From positions 186,001 to 250,000 of the forward strand of contig NZ_CP101466.1 in assembly GCF_024362385.1 (NCBI RefSeq): 64,000 nt of DNA. Reading direction: 5' to 3'. The stretch is from Arthrobacter sp. DNA4 (GTDB taxonomy: Bacteria; Actinomycetota; Actinomycetes; Actinomycetales; Micrococcaceae). Positions 27,097 to 37,411 of the stretch are shown one piece after another (position 1 is the stretch's first letter; each line of letters opens with the position of its first letter). The position numbers and the translations under genes are program-made. The notes below the pieces were generated by a model. The model saw only the letters and a program-made list of their open reading frames with translations, did not search any database and was not told the DNA's origin.

Positions 27097-27996
27097 CCAT
27101 CGAGAAGCAGGAGCTGAGCTCCGTCGTCGAAGGACCGGACAGGCACCCCTGGCACCGGTTCGTTGCCCTGGGGGACTCCTACACCGAAGGAATTGGCGAC
27201 CCCGAACCGAACAGCCTGGGCGGCCTCCGCGGCTGGGCTGACCGGGTGGCCGAGGAACTCGCCGACAGCCAGCCGGACTTCGCCTACGCCAACCTGGCGA
27301 TCCGGGGTTTCCTTCTGAAGCAAATCCTCGACGTGCAGCTGGAGTCTGGCACTGAAACCCGACCTGATCGCCATGTCCGGCGGCGGTAATGACATCGTGT
27401 TCCGCCACGGCGACCCGGACAAGCTGGCGGAAAAGATCGACGAGGCCGTCGGTATCCTGTCCGCCACCGGTGCCACGGTGCTGCTCTACGCAGGTCCGGA
27501 CTGGGGCGATACTCCTGTCTTTGGCAAGATCCGCGGACGCGTGGCGATCTATAACGAGCACCTGCACAGGATCGGCGCGCGGCACCACGCCATCATGGTG
27601 GACCTGTGGTGCCTGCCTGAGCTTCAGCACGCACTGATGTGGGACCCGGACCGGCTGCACCTGTCCCCGCTGGGCCATCACTCCGTGGCCGTGGCAACCC
27701 TCAACGCCCTGGGGGTAGCGCACACCCTCAAGCCGCTCCAGCCGCGGCCGCTTCCGGCCCATGGGTGGACGCAGGCCCGGGCTGAGGACCTGGTGTGGGC
27801 GCGGCAGTACTTTGTGCCGTGGGTGCTCAAGCGGCTGCTTCCCCACCACGCCGGCGACGACCTTGCGGCGAAACGGCCCTCCCCGGCGCCCGTGTTTGGC
27901 CTGGGCCGCCCGGGACCATTCCCGCCCGGGCACCCCGTGGCAGGCCCGAACCCTGGAATGGCGGGTGGCCCCGCACCGGAGGGACAGGCAGCTTAG
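27093..27996 (+). pseudogene. SGNH/GDSL hydrolase, frameshifted
   Basis: Two reading frames make one esterase. Frame 1 (from ATG 27093) has block I FVALGDSYTEGIGD and runs to KQILDVQLES, then reads into a stop at 27387-27389. Frame 2 resumes in register with LALKPDLIAMSGGGNDI (block III) and ends with the catalytic Asp-His block DRLHLSPLGHH. The register changes near 27345: one extra base or two missing. Without correction the product lacks the GND and DxxH blocks and is inactive. Decay, sequence error or recoding are possible; no slippery heptamer is obvious. It is coupled to the ANTAR gene. Confidence 0.8.
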
Positions 27997-28058
27997 CCCT
28001 CTGTCCGGCGCCGTGTGAAAACACCCGCCGCGAGCCCTTGGCCGGTCCCTTGCGGGGC

Positions 28059-29411
28059 TCAGCGCTTCCTCGGGCCCCGCTTCGCTGCCGCGTTCAGCGC
28101 AGACTTGACCGCCGGAGGCAGTACGCCCTGTTCCGTTTCGGGCTCGGCCACAGTTCCGCGCGCCTTCGCGATGGCCTTCATGCCGTGGTAGATCACCAGC
28201 GCGGCAGCGGAACCCAGGGCAATGCCGGTGAACTTAAGATCCCCGATGGTCCAGGTGTAGTCGGCGATGCCGATGATCAGGGCGACGGCGGCCGTGGTCA
28301 GGTTAACGGGGTTCGAGAAGTTCACCTTGCTCTGCACCCAGATCTTCACGCCCAGGATGCCGATCATGCCGTACAGCATGGTGGCCGCGCCGCCCAGCAC
28401 GCCGGCCGGGACGGTGGCAATCAGCTCGCCGAACTTCGGTGAGAAGCTGAGCAGGATGGCGAACATGCCTGCAACCCAGTAGGCCGCCGTCGAATACACC
28501 TTGGTGGCAGCCATGACGCCGATGTTCTCCGCGTAGGTGGTGGTGCCCGAGCCGCCGCCGAAGCCGGCCAGAACGGTGGCGGCGCCGTCCGCCATCAGCG
28601 CGCGTCCGGAGACGCCGTCGAGGTTCTGGCCCGTCATGGCGGCGACCGATTTCACGTGGCCGATGTTCTCCGCCACCAGCACCAAAACCACGGGGACGAA
28701 CAGCCCCAGGACGCCGATATGGAACTCGGGGGTCTGGAAGTGCGGCAGGCCGATCCAGGCTGCGGCGTCCATCTTGTCGTACTTCACCTCGCCGCGGAGC
28801 ATGGCCACCAGGTAGCCCACCACCACGCCCACCAGGATGCTGAGCCGGCCAAGGATTCCGCGGAACAGGACGCTGACCAGGATGATGGTGACCAGCGTGA
28901 CCAGGGCGGTGATGGGGGCGGCATCGAAGTTCTGCTTCGCGGCGGGGGCCAGGTTCAGCCCGATCAGCGCCACAATGGCACCGGTGACGATGGGTGGCAT
29001 CAGCCGGTTGATCCAGCCGGCGCCGAACTTCTGCACCACCGCACCCACCAGGGCCAGCGTGGCGCCGGCGAGGACCACGCCGCCCAGGGCTCCGGGGATC
29101 CCGAACTGCGCCTGCGAGGCGGTGATGGGGGCGATGAACGCAAAGCTTGAGCCCAGGTAGCTGGGCACCCGGCCCTTGGTGATCACCAGGAACAGCAGCG
29201 TCCCGATGCCCGAGAAGAACAGGGTGGTGGCAGGCGGCATCCCGGTAATGATGGGAACCAGGAAGGTGGCGCCGAACATGGCCACCACGTGCTGCATTCC
29301 CACTCCGATGGTCAACGGCCACGCCAGCCGCTCATCAGGGGCCACCACCTGGCCGGGCTTGATGGTTTTACCGGTGCCGTGCAGCTTCCATTTGATTCCG
29401 AGCATGCTCAT
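28059..29411 (-). CDS. Uracil-type NCS2 permease
   Basis: A 450-residue nucleobase:proton symporter with about 12-14 helices. The signature GGGSGTTTYAENIGVMAATKVYS and AENIGHVKSV match the UraA/RutG uracil group rather than xanthine carriers. The start is ATG 29411, with 29405 as an alternative. It is divergent from a RutE-like nitroreductase. In Escherichia coli the uracil-degrading Rut system pairs RutG permease with RutE, so the two may share substrate and control. Confidence 0.9.
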   Translation of the reverse strand: MSMLGIKWKLHGTGKTIKPGQVVAPDERLAWPLTIGVGMQHVVAMFGATFLVPIITGMPPATTLFFSGIGTLLFLVITKGRVPSYLGSSFAFIAPITASQAQFGIPGALGGVVLAGATLALVGAVVQKFGAGWINRLMPPIVTGAIVALIGLNLAPAAKQNFDAAPITALVTLVTIILVSVLFRGILGRLSILVGVVVGYLVAMLRGEVKYDKMDAAAWIGLPHFQTPEFHIGVLGLFVPVVLVLVAENIGHVKSVAAMTGQNLDGVSGRALMADGAATVLAGFGGGSGTTTYAENIGVMAATKVYSTAAYWVAGMFAILLSFSPKFGELIATVPAGVLGGAATMLYGMIGILGVKIWVQSKVNFSNPVNLTTAAVALIIGIADYTWTIGDLKFTGIALGSAAALVIYHGMKAIAKARGTVAEPETEQGVLPPAVKSALNAAAKRGPRKR

Positions 29412-29545
29412 GGGAAGGAATGCCTTTCAAGGGGGTGCCGCGAAGGGGCGAAGATCAACTCGGTCCAGAATACCGCCAAGTATTTCCCGCGGTCTTCTGT
29501 GGTCAAGGTCACGCCCGGTGGCGGGAAGAGGAGCAGAGCACTTGA

Positions 29546-29555
29546 AGTTGCAACT
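29546..29555. promoter_or_regulatory. Palindrome AGTTGCAACT
   Basis: A perfect 10-base palindrome in the divergent promoter of the uracil permease and the nitroreductase, overlapping a possible TTGAAG -35 element at 29542-29547. TTGCAA cores are common in MarR-type operators. No MarR gene is nearby. Confidence 0.45.
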
Positions 29556-29612
29556 ATAGGAAAGCAACAGAGGCCACCCCGGCAGGCGGGCGGCGCAGCG
29601 AAAGGTAAGCCA

Positions 29613-30218
29613 ATGACCATTGCCCATGAAGAAGCGGTTATCGATTCGGCAGCCGTCGACGCCATCTTTGCCCAGGCCCGCACCGCCAACTCCTTCACGG
29701 GTGAGGTGACCGAGGAGCAGGCCCAGGCCATCTACGAACTCACCAAGTTCGGCCCCACCGCGTTCAACTCGCAGCCGCTGCGCGTCACCTACGTCCGCTC
29801 GGCCGAGGCCCGCGCCACCTTGGTGGATGCCCTGTCCCGCGGCAACCAGGCCAAGACGGCTTCCGCGCCGCTCGTGGCCATCCTCAGCTACGACACCGAC
29901 TGGGCCGGCAAGTGGGACAACTTCCTCCCCGGCTACAACGCCCCCAAGGCCATGTACGACGCCGACCCGGCCCTTGCCGCAGCCACGGGCAACAACAACG
30001 CCCACCTGCAGGCCGGCTACTTCATCCTGGCTGTCCGCTCGCTCGGCTTCGCCGCCGGTCCCATGACGGGCGCGGACTTCGCCGCGATCGACGCTGCCTT
30101 CTTCCCGGCCGGCGACCAGAAGAGCTTCCTGGTGGTCAACATCGGCCAGCCCGGTGAGGAAGCCTGGGGCGAGGCAAAGCCCAAGTACTCCTACAGCGAG
30201 GCCGTCCGCACCGTCTAA
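29613..30218 (+). CDS. Malonic-semialdehyde-reductase-like nitroreductase (RutE/HadB group)
   Basis: A 201-residue flavoprotein of the nitroreductase superfamily. It matches the RutE/HadB layout: the SFTGEVTEEQAQAIYELTKFGPTAFNSQPLR FMN-binding opening, KTASAPLVAILSYD, and HLQAGYFILAVRSLGFAAGPMTG. RutE removes toxic malonic semialdehyde formed from uracil. The neighbouring uracil permease supports this role, but no other rut genes are present. The ATG has AAAGG upstream. A strong terminator follows. Confidence 0.87.
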   Translation: MTIAHEEAVIDSAAVDAIFAQARTANSFTGEVTEEQAQAIYELTKFGPTAFNSQPLRVTYVRSAEARATLVDALSRGNQAKTASAPLVAILSYDTDWAGKWDNFLPGYNAPKAMYDADPALAAATGNNNAHLQAGYFILAVRSLGFAAGPMTGADFAAIDAAFFPAGDQKSFLVVNIGQPGEEAWGEAKPKYSYSEAVRTV

Positions 30219-30220
30219 CA

Positions 30221-30330
30221 CTCCCCGACGCGCCATCACTTCCTGCCCCCTTTTTTCCCAACGCCCCATCACCTACTGATGGGGCGTTGGGTTTTTAAGG
30301 GCGGGAGGTGATGGGGCGTCTGACGGGGAG
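30221..30330. repeat. Nested inverted repeat around a terminator
   Basis: An outer imperfect pair (30221-30252 and 30297-30330) encloses the perfect terminator hairpin. The same core, close to CGCCCCATCACYT, appears three times: at about 30229-30241, at 30263-30274, and inverted at about 30307-30320. This suggests a REP-like intergenic repeat rather than a simple terminator. Confidence 0.6.
30258..30296 (+). terminator. Intrinsic terminator after the nitroreductase
   Basis: CCAACGCCCCATCA (30258-30271) pairs perfectly with TGATGGGGCGTTGG (30277-30290), followed by GTTTTT. It terminates rightward transcription before the 2H phosphoesterase gene. Confidence 0.9.
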
Positions 30331-30345
30331 TGGGAGACTGGGGGC

Positions 30346-30875
30346 ATGCCGATGCGGAACCTGATCTTCGTGGCGTTCGTCGAGCCGGTGGCCGAGGGCC
30401 AGGTTTTCCCGCGGACGGACTGGCCGCTGCACATCACGCTGGTGCGGTTTGACATGAGGTTCGACGCCGGCGCTGCCGCCACCACAAACACCCAGGACCC
30501 CGCGGACGTCGCGGAACGCATTGCCGGGCTCGCTGATGCGCCGGTCGCCGCTGCGCTGGGTGCCGGGCTCACGGTGGGGGAGGATGCGGCGTTCGGCCGC
30601 AACGGCTCGGTACCGGTCAACCTCATCAACCTGCAGCCGGACCTGCAGGCCCTGCACGGGCAGTTGGTTGCCGCCGTCGACGGCATCGGCGGCAGGATCC
30701 TGACGCCCGCCCACACCCTCGCCGGATACCGGCCCCACGTCTCGCACCACGGTGACAAGCGCCTCCACCCGGGCGACGCCGTCGTGCTTGACCGCGTCGC
30801 CCTGGTGGACATGGCTCCCCACGGCGACCACACCATCAGGCGCGTCCTCCGGCTGTGGTGCCGCGAAGGTGAAAG

Positions 30876-30879
<4 letters not shown>
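30346..30879 (+). CDS. 2H phosphoesterase-like protein (2'-5' RNA ligase family)
   Basis: A 177-residue protein with the two HxT/S motifs of the 2H superfamily: H-I-T at 29-31 ([10 protein letters not shown]) and H-V-S at 131-133 ([11 protein letters not shown]). These histidines catalyse phosphodiester transfer or hydrolysis of cyclic phosphates in RNA or nucleotides. The start may be ATG 30346 or 30352. The stop shares CTAG with the pgm stop, so the genes converge with no spacer. Confidence 0.85.
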
Positions 30880-32528
<1,649 letters not shown>

Positions 32529-32769
32529 GGCACCAGCATGCCAGAAGCTGGCAGGAGTCAAAACGACCCGCCCAGAATCCGGACGCTGTGACCTGACGTG
32601 ACGGACGCAAACCAAGTAGTCAACCTGAGTACACGCCCGCAAAAGTACCTATATACCGGCCCTTCCGTGCCCTGCTAATTTCAAGAAAATTCCACGAAAA
32701 CACGCGAAAGGAACGGACGACGGCGGGCTGCCGGCATCGTCCTGTCCGGCAAGGAAACGGGGACGTCCA
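32529..32769. other. Divergent intergenic region between pgm and the NERD gene
   Basis: There is no gene in these 241 bases. A TTGACT-type hexamer on the minus strand (about 32619-32624) may serve pgm, and an A/T-rich patch at 32675-32710 may serve the NERD gene. No palindrome is evident. Confidence 0.35.
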
Positions 32770-33726
32770 ATGGGGGCAGGAGACGGGGCAGCGGAACAGT
32801 CCAGGCTTGCTGCCGAGCGCGTTGCACGGCTGAAGCGGCGGCTGGACCAGGCCGAACATTCCACCAAGGCATGGGACGCCGGCGCGGTGGGGGAGCGGAT
32901 GGTGGCCGACAAGCTCAGCGAGCTGGTTCCCCGCGGCTGGTACGTCCTCCACGATGTCCATTGGCCGGGCAGGCCCAAGGCAAACCTGGACCATGTCCTG
33001 GTGGGCCCGGGCGGCGTGGTGGTGGTGGATTCGAAGAACTGGACCGGTGAAGTGCGGGTGGCTTCCGGGGTGCTGTGGCAGGGCCGTTACGCGCGGACCC
33101 AAGCGGTGGAGGGTGCCCTGGCCCAGTGTGCTGCTGTCGCCTCGGTGCTGGCTCCGCCGCACCGCAGGCTGGTGCGTCCGCTCATTTGCATGGCTGCGCA
33201 GCCGGACCTTTTCGGAGTGACGGCCTCGGACGTCGCCGTGGTGGGTTCCCAACGGGTTGTCGGGGCCATCGAGGCGTTGCCTGCCGTCCTCGACCAGCAG
33301 GCAGTCGTGGGCCTGTATGAGGAGCTGGGCCGGCAGCTTACGCATGAGCAGGAGCCGGGCATCACGGCCCTGCGCAACGTGCGCCCGGGAACGGTGGTGC
33401 GCCCGGCGGGTGCGCTGCCCCCAACGGGGCCCGCGGTACTCCCGGGAAGCAGGGCCGTCTCCGGCGACGAGTCCGCCAGGGCCCGCAGTGCAGCGCGGCA
33501 CCCCGCCGGCCGGGCGCTGCCGCCACGGGAAACACCAGCAGGCCAGCGGGCCAGTGGGGCGGCTGGGGTGCCGGCAAAAAAGCGGTCAGCGCGACCGCCC
33601 GGTGCGGGGCGCCACGGCCGGAACACCAAAGCGCAGCAGCACGGCAGTACCAGCGGAGGAAAGCTGGCGCTGCTGGCTGCCTTCGTCATTTTCGCCGTCT
33701 ATATCCTGCCCTACTTGGCCCGTTAG
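32770..33726 (+). CDS. NERD-domain protein with C-terminal membrane helix
   Basis: A 318-residue protein. Residues 10-35 form a basic coiled coil. Residues 38-150 are a nuclease-related NERD domain with GAVGE, ANLDHVLVGPGGVVVVDSKNW (the acidic-x-Lys catalytic-like pair) and a later conserved Gln. Residues 205-295 are low-complexity Pro/Ala/Arg. One helix (LALLAAFVIFAVYILPYL) closes the protein, so it is tail-anchored. NERD proteins are predicted nucleases of unknown role. The last 41 bases overlap the converging lysG gene. Confidence 0.87.
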   Translation: MGAGDGAAEQSRLAAERVARLKRRLDQAEHSTKAWDAGAVGERMVADKLSELVPRGWYVLHDVHWPGRPKANLDHVLVGPGGVVVVDSKNWTGEVRVASGVLWQGRYARTQAVEGALAQCAAVASVLAPPHRRLVRPLICMAAQPDLFGVTASDVAVVGSQRVVGAIEALPAVLDQQAVVGLYEELGRQLTHEQEPGITALRNVRPGTVVRPAGALPPTGPAVLPGSRAVSGDESARARSAARHPAGRALPPRETPAGQRASGAAGVPAKKRSARPPGAGRHGRNTKAQQHGSTSGGKLALLAAFVIFAVYILPYLAR

Positions 33727-34612
33727 CTTCCCGGCCGCCTCCGGGCTGCAGCAGGGTTCCGGCAGCCGTCCGGACAGCTGCGCCCAGCCGCGCGAGCCGG
33801 TCTGAATCCAGGGCCCAGGCTTGCCAGTAGAGGGCCACATCCTGGTGGGCGTCCTCCTCCAGCCGGACCAGGACACCGTCCGTCAGCTCGCCGGTGAGCT
33901 GAAGCTCCGGGATCATTCCCCAGCCCAGGCCGGCCTTGACGGCTGCCAGGAACCCCTGGGAAGAAGGCACCGTATGCGTGGGTGGAAGTCCAGGCACGCT
34001 CTTCGCGGTCAGCAGCTGCTGCTGGAGCGTGTCCTTCGTGTTGAATTTCAGCACCGGCATGGCCGCCCAGTCCACCATGCCGGAGGGGGAATAGCGGCGG
34101 CGCAGCGCCGGGGTGGCCACCGGGATGTAGCGCATGGATCCCAGCAGCTCCACGCGGCACCCGCTCACCGGGACGGGGTCGGACGTCACTGCGCCCATGA
34201 CCGCTCCGTCGCGGAGCAGCTGGCTGCTGTAGCCCTGGTCCTCCACATGGAGGTCCAGGGCAGAGTCCTCCCAGCCTGCGGCCTGGTGCAGGACCGGAAT
34301 GAACCACGTGGCCAGCGAATCAGCGTTCACGGCCACCGGCAGATGGGCCCGCGCCGGCGACCCTGCTCCCAGTGCTGCTGACGTTTCCGCCTCCAGTACC
34401 TGCACCTGCCGCGCCATCCGCAGCAGCAGCGCACCGGCGTCCGTGGCGGTACAGGGCACCCGGCGGCGTACCAGGACCTGGCCCACGGACGCTTCCAGCG
34501 CCTTGATCCGCTGGCTCACCGCAGACGGCGTGATCCGGAGCAGGTCTGCTGCGGCTTCAAAGGTTCCTTCGTCCATGACCGCGACGAGGGCTCTCAGATG
34601 CTCAAGGTTCAT
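33686..34612 (-). CDS. lysG: LysR-family regulator, LysG/ArgP type
   Basis: A 308-residue LysR-type activator. The N-terminal helix-turn-helix is MNLEHLRALVAVMDEGTFEAAADLLRITPSAVSQRIKALE in pieces at residues 1-40; the effector domain follows with GAVMGAVTSDPVPV and SSQGFLAAVKAGLGWGMIPE. It is divergent from a LysE exporter in the arrangement of Corynebacterium glutamicum lysG-lysE, where basic amino acids induce export. The 71-base spacer would hold the operator. The C-terminus overlaps the NERD gene on the opposite strand. Confidence 0.92.
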   Translation of the reverse strand: MNLEHLRALVAVMDEGTFEAAADLLRITPSAVSQRIKALEASVGQVLVRRRVPCTATDAGALLLRMARQVQVLEAETSAALGAGSPARAHLPVAVNADSLATWFIPVLHQAAGWEDSALDLHVEDQGYSSQLLRDGAVMGAVTSDPVPVSGCRVELLGSMRYIPVATPALRRRYSPSGMVDWAAMPVLKFNTKDTLQQQLLTAKSVPGLPPTHTVPSSQGFLAAVKAGLGWGMIPELQLTGELTDGVLVRLEEDAHQDVALYWQAWALDSDRLARLGAAVRTAAGTLLQPGGGREANGPSRAGYRRRK

Positions 34613-34682
34613 GAAGACATTCTAATGAGAACGAAGAATCCGTTATTTGCCTTCACCGAGAGGGGATCCTACGGTCATTGGT

Positions 34683-35279
34683 ATGTGGGCCGCAGGAATT
34701 ACGGGAATGCTGACCGGGCTGGCGCTGATAGTTGCGATCGGCGCCCAGAACGCCTTTGTGCTGCGCCAGGGCATCCGCCGGGAGCACATCGGGGCAGTGG
34801 TGGCTGTCTGCATGGCCGGTGACGCCCTGCTGATCGTGGCCGGTACGGCGGGTATCGGGGCCCTGGTCACCCGGTTCCCGGGAGTGCTGGAAGTCCTGCG
34901 CTGGGCGGGAGCCGCCTACCTGCTGTGGTTCGCAGTGCGGTCCTTTATGGCTGCGGCCAGGCCTGCCGCGCTGGCGGAGCAGGCGCCCAGGTCCAGGAAT
35001 TCGGTCATCGCAACCACGGCGGCCCTGACATTCCTCAACCCGCATGTCTACCTGGACACCGTGGTGCTGCTGGGCAGCCTTGCCAACCAGCAGGGTCCTG
35101 ACCTGCGCTGGACTTTTTCCGCCGGCGCCGTGGCCGGAAGCGTCCTGTGGTTTTCCGTCCTGGGGTACGGGGCGCGGGCGCTGGCCGGAGTGCTGGCAAG
35201 CGCCCGCACCTGGCGGTGGATCGACGCGTCCATCGGCGTCCTGATGGTGATCCTGGCCGTCCGCCTGATCCTGCACTGA
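34683..35279 (+). CDS. lysE: LysE-family amino-acid exporter
   Basis: A 198-residue membrane protein with about six helices. LALIVAIGAQNAFVLRQG is the hallmark of LysE/ArgO exporters of lysine and arginine; TFLNPHVYLDTVVLLGS is the second conserved segment. ATG 34683 is chosen over an upstream TTG at 34647 because the first helix begins directly after it, with GAGAGGGG upstream. It is probably activated by the divergent LysG when basic amino acids accumulate. Confidence 0.93.
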   Translation: MWAAGITGMLTGLALIVAIGAQNAFVLRQGIRREHIGAVVAVCMAGDALLIVAGTAGIGALVTRFPGVLEVLRWAGAAYLLWFAVRSFMAAARPAALAEQAPRSRNSVIATTAALTFLNPHVYLDTVVLLGSLANQQGPDLRWTFSAGAVAGSVLWFSVLGYGARALAGVLASARTWRWIDASIGVLMVILAVRLILH

Positions 35280-35313
35280 AGTAGGCTGTAGCCAGATTCG
35301 CAGGGGAGAAATC

Positions 35314-35745
35314 ATGACAAGCCAGCCATCCCAAGGGCCTGATTACCAGGGGCCCGATTACCAGCGTCCCGGAAACCATCCCAACGGTTCGCCGTGGCCC
35401 GGGTACCAGCCGCCCCAGCAGTACGGCCAGCCCCAGTACGGCAACACCCAGTATTTCGGGCAGCCGTCCTACTACGGCGGAACTGTGGAACCGAAGACCC
35501 TGAGCATCGCCAGCATGGTCTGCGGCATCGCCTCAGTCATCATGGGCTGGCTGTTGCTTCCCCAGTTCGCCGCCATCATCACCGGCCACCTGGCACTGCG
35601 CCGCGAACCCTCGGGCAAGGGGATGTCGATTACCGGCCTGGTGCTGGGCTACCTCTGCCTGCTGGGGTACGGGGCGCTCTGGCTGCTGTTCATCATCGGC
35701 GTGGCGGTCGCCGGCACCGCCGGGTCAAACACCGGCACCTTCTAG
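35314..35745 (+). CDS. DUF4190 membrane protein
   Basis: A 143-residue protein. The first 55 residues are a Tyr/Gln/Pro/Gly-rich cytoplasmic tail with repeats such as GPDYQGPDYQ and QYGQPQYGN. A DUF4190 domain of two helices follows (SIASMVCGIASVIMGWLLLP; GMSITGLVLGYLCLLGYGALWLL). GGGGAGA precedes the ATG. Function is unknown; similar proteins are widespread in actinobacteria. Confidence 0.88.
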   Translation: MTSQPSQGPDYQGPDYQRPGNHPNGSPWPGYQPPQQYGQPQYGNTQYFGQPSYYGGTVEPKTLSIASMVCGIASVIMGWLLLPQFAAIITGHLALRREPSGKGMSITGLVLGYLCLLGYGALWLLFIIGVAVAGTAGSNTGTF

Positions 35746-35826
35746 CCCTGCTGACCCGGGACATGCAGCGGCGGCGGCCCAGGCACCTGCGCCCGGCCCG
35801 CCGTCGTGCCTTCCGGCACCGCGTGC

Positions 35827-37272
35827 TTATGCCTCCACGGCCGCGGCAGCCGGCACCCCTGCGGGGCTCTCGGGGTAGATGGACTCCGCCGGGGCGCGGT
35901 TGGTTGCCTTGGCCCAAGGGTAGTAGATGGCCAGGGTGGCAACGATCCCCACGAGCCAGGAGATATCCGCGCCGCCCAGCAGCTTGGTGACCGGGCCGGT
36001 GTACAGCGACTGCGCCAGGAACGGGATCTGAATGACGACGCCGGCTCCATAGGAGACCAGGGCGGCGGCGTTCCAGCGGCCGTAACGTCCGTCCGGGTTG
36101 TAGAGGGCCGGAATGTCCAGCCGGTCGCGCGAGATCTTGTAGTAGTCCACGAGGTTGATCACGGACCAGGGCGTGAACACCATGAGCAGCAGGAGCACGA
36201 AGTTCTTGAACAGGTTCAGGAAGTCCTTGCTGGCGAACAGTGCGATGAGGACGCTGGCGCCGATAACGGCCACGATGAACGCGATCCGCACGGCTTTCGA
36301 GACGGTGTCCCGGCGGTTGACCGCGGTGCTGATGGTGACGCCGCACATGAAGGCGCCGTAGGCGTTGAGGCAGTTCACGGTCAGCTTGCCCGTGACGATC
36401 ATCAGGTAGATGAAGATGGCGATCACGCCCCCGCCGGCAAGGTCTCCCATGTACCCCACCTGGTTCTTCAGGAAGTCCCCGCCGAGCTTGGCTGCGGACA
36501 GCCCGCCGGCCAGGGCACCCAGGGTCATGGCCCACTGCGCGCCGCCCACCGAGCCGGCGAAGGTGTACCAGAACGTCTTGCGCTCCGAGGTGTGGGCCGG
36601 GAGGTAGCGGGAGTAGTCGGCCACGTATGGGCCGAAGGTCAGCTGCCAGCCTGCACCGAGGGCGATGGCGGTCAGGAAGGTGGGCCATTCGAAGCCTTTG
36701 ACCATCATCACTTGGGTGACATCGAACTTGGTGACGACGGCGGCTGTCAGGTACAGGAACCCGGCCAGTCCCAGCACTGTGGCGATGCGGCCCAGCGCAT
36801 GGATGTACTTGTAGCCCAGGATGGCCAGCAGCGCAGTGGCGGCACCGAAGATGAGGATTCCGACGGCGGGAGCGTCCACTCCCAGCATGAGGTTGATGGC
36901 CTGACCCGAGAGGACGGTGCCTGTGGAGGCGAACCCCACGTACATCAGGATGACCAGCGCCAGCGGGATCACGGCTCCGTAGACGCCGAACTGGGCGCGG
37001 CTGGAAATCATTTGGGGCAGCCCCAGTTTGGGGCCCTGGGCAGAGTGGAGGGCCATGACGGCGCCGCCCAGCACGTTGCCCACCAGCAGGCCCACGATGG
37101 CCCAGAAGGCATCCGCCCCGAATACCACGGCAAGGGCGCCATCCACGATGGCGGTGATCTGCGCGTTGGCGCCGAACCACAGGGTGAACTGGCCCCGCGG
37201 GTGGCCGTGGCGCTCGCCCGGCGGAATCATGTCGATCGATCGTGCCTCTACGGCGGTACTGCCTCCGGCCAT
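35827..37272 (-). CDS. NCS1-family permease (cytosine/purine type)
   Basis: A 481-residue transporter with about 12 helices. It contains the NCS1 hallmarks FTLWFGANAQITAIVDGALAV (helix 1, substrate and sodium or proton site), GVYGAVIP, and NAYGAFMCGVTI. The YSRYLPAHTSERKTFWYTFAGS loop resembles the CodB/purine-cytosine group. GAGGAG precedes ATG 37272. The cargo is a nucleobase or related heterocycle, not resolved. It is followed upstream on the same strand by the GntR gene after 139 bases, but function ties it more to nucleobase genes. Confidence 0.88.
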   Translation of the reverse strand: MAGGSTAVEARSIDMIPPGERHGHPRGQFTLWFGANAQITAIVDGALAVVFGADAFWAIVGLLVGNVLGGAVMALHSAQGPKLGLPQMISSRAQFGVYGAVIPLALVILMYVGFASTGTVLSGQAINLMLGVDAPAVGILIFGAATALLAILGYKYIHALGRIATVLGLAGFLYLTAAVVTKFDVTQVMMVKGFEWPTFLTAIALGAGWQLTFGPYVADYSRYLPAHTSERKTFWYTFAGSVGGAQWAMTLGALAGGLSAAKLGGDFLKNQVGYMGDLAGGGVIAIFIYLMIVTGKLTVNCLNAYGAFMCGVTISTAVNRRDTVSKAVRIAFIVAVIGASVLIALFASKDFLNLFKNFVLLLLMVFTPWSVINLVDYYKISRDRLDIPALYNPDGRYGRWNAAALVSYGAGVVIQIPFLAQSLYTGPVTKLLGGADISWLVGIVATLAIYYPWAKATNRAPAESIYPESPAGVPAAAAVEA

Positions 37273-37411
37273 GGCCAAACTCCTCAGTGATGAAAACGTA
37301 AGGTCCATCACATCGGTTTTCACGCCGCGGAAACACCGCCAATAAGGCGCACCTGTCCGGGAAGCCAGACAGTCCGGCGTGTCGCCGCGGGATGCCCGGT
37401 GCGTGCGGCTG

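Noticed and set aside
26161..27933. 590-codon open frame on the minus strand
   Set aside because: It is opposite the GAF-ANTAR and SGNH genes, has Arg/Pro/His-rich composition typical of an antisense high-GC frame, and no domain or ribosome site.
33686..33726. Frameshift where the NERD and lysG genes overlap
   Set aside because: Both frames have convincing ends (a NERD C-terminal helix and a LysR tail); a 41-base convergent overlap is sufficient.
37273..37411. Riboswitch before the NCS1 permease
   Set aside because: No thiamine, purine or preQ1 aptamer core could be recognised in the 139-base leader.
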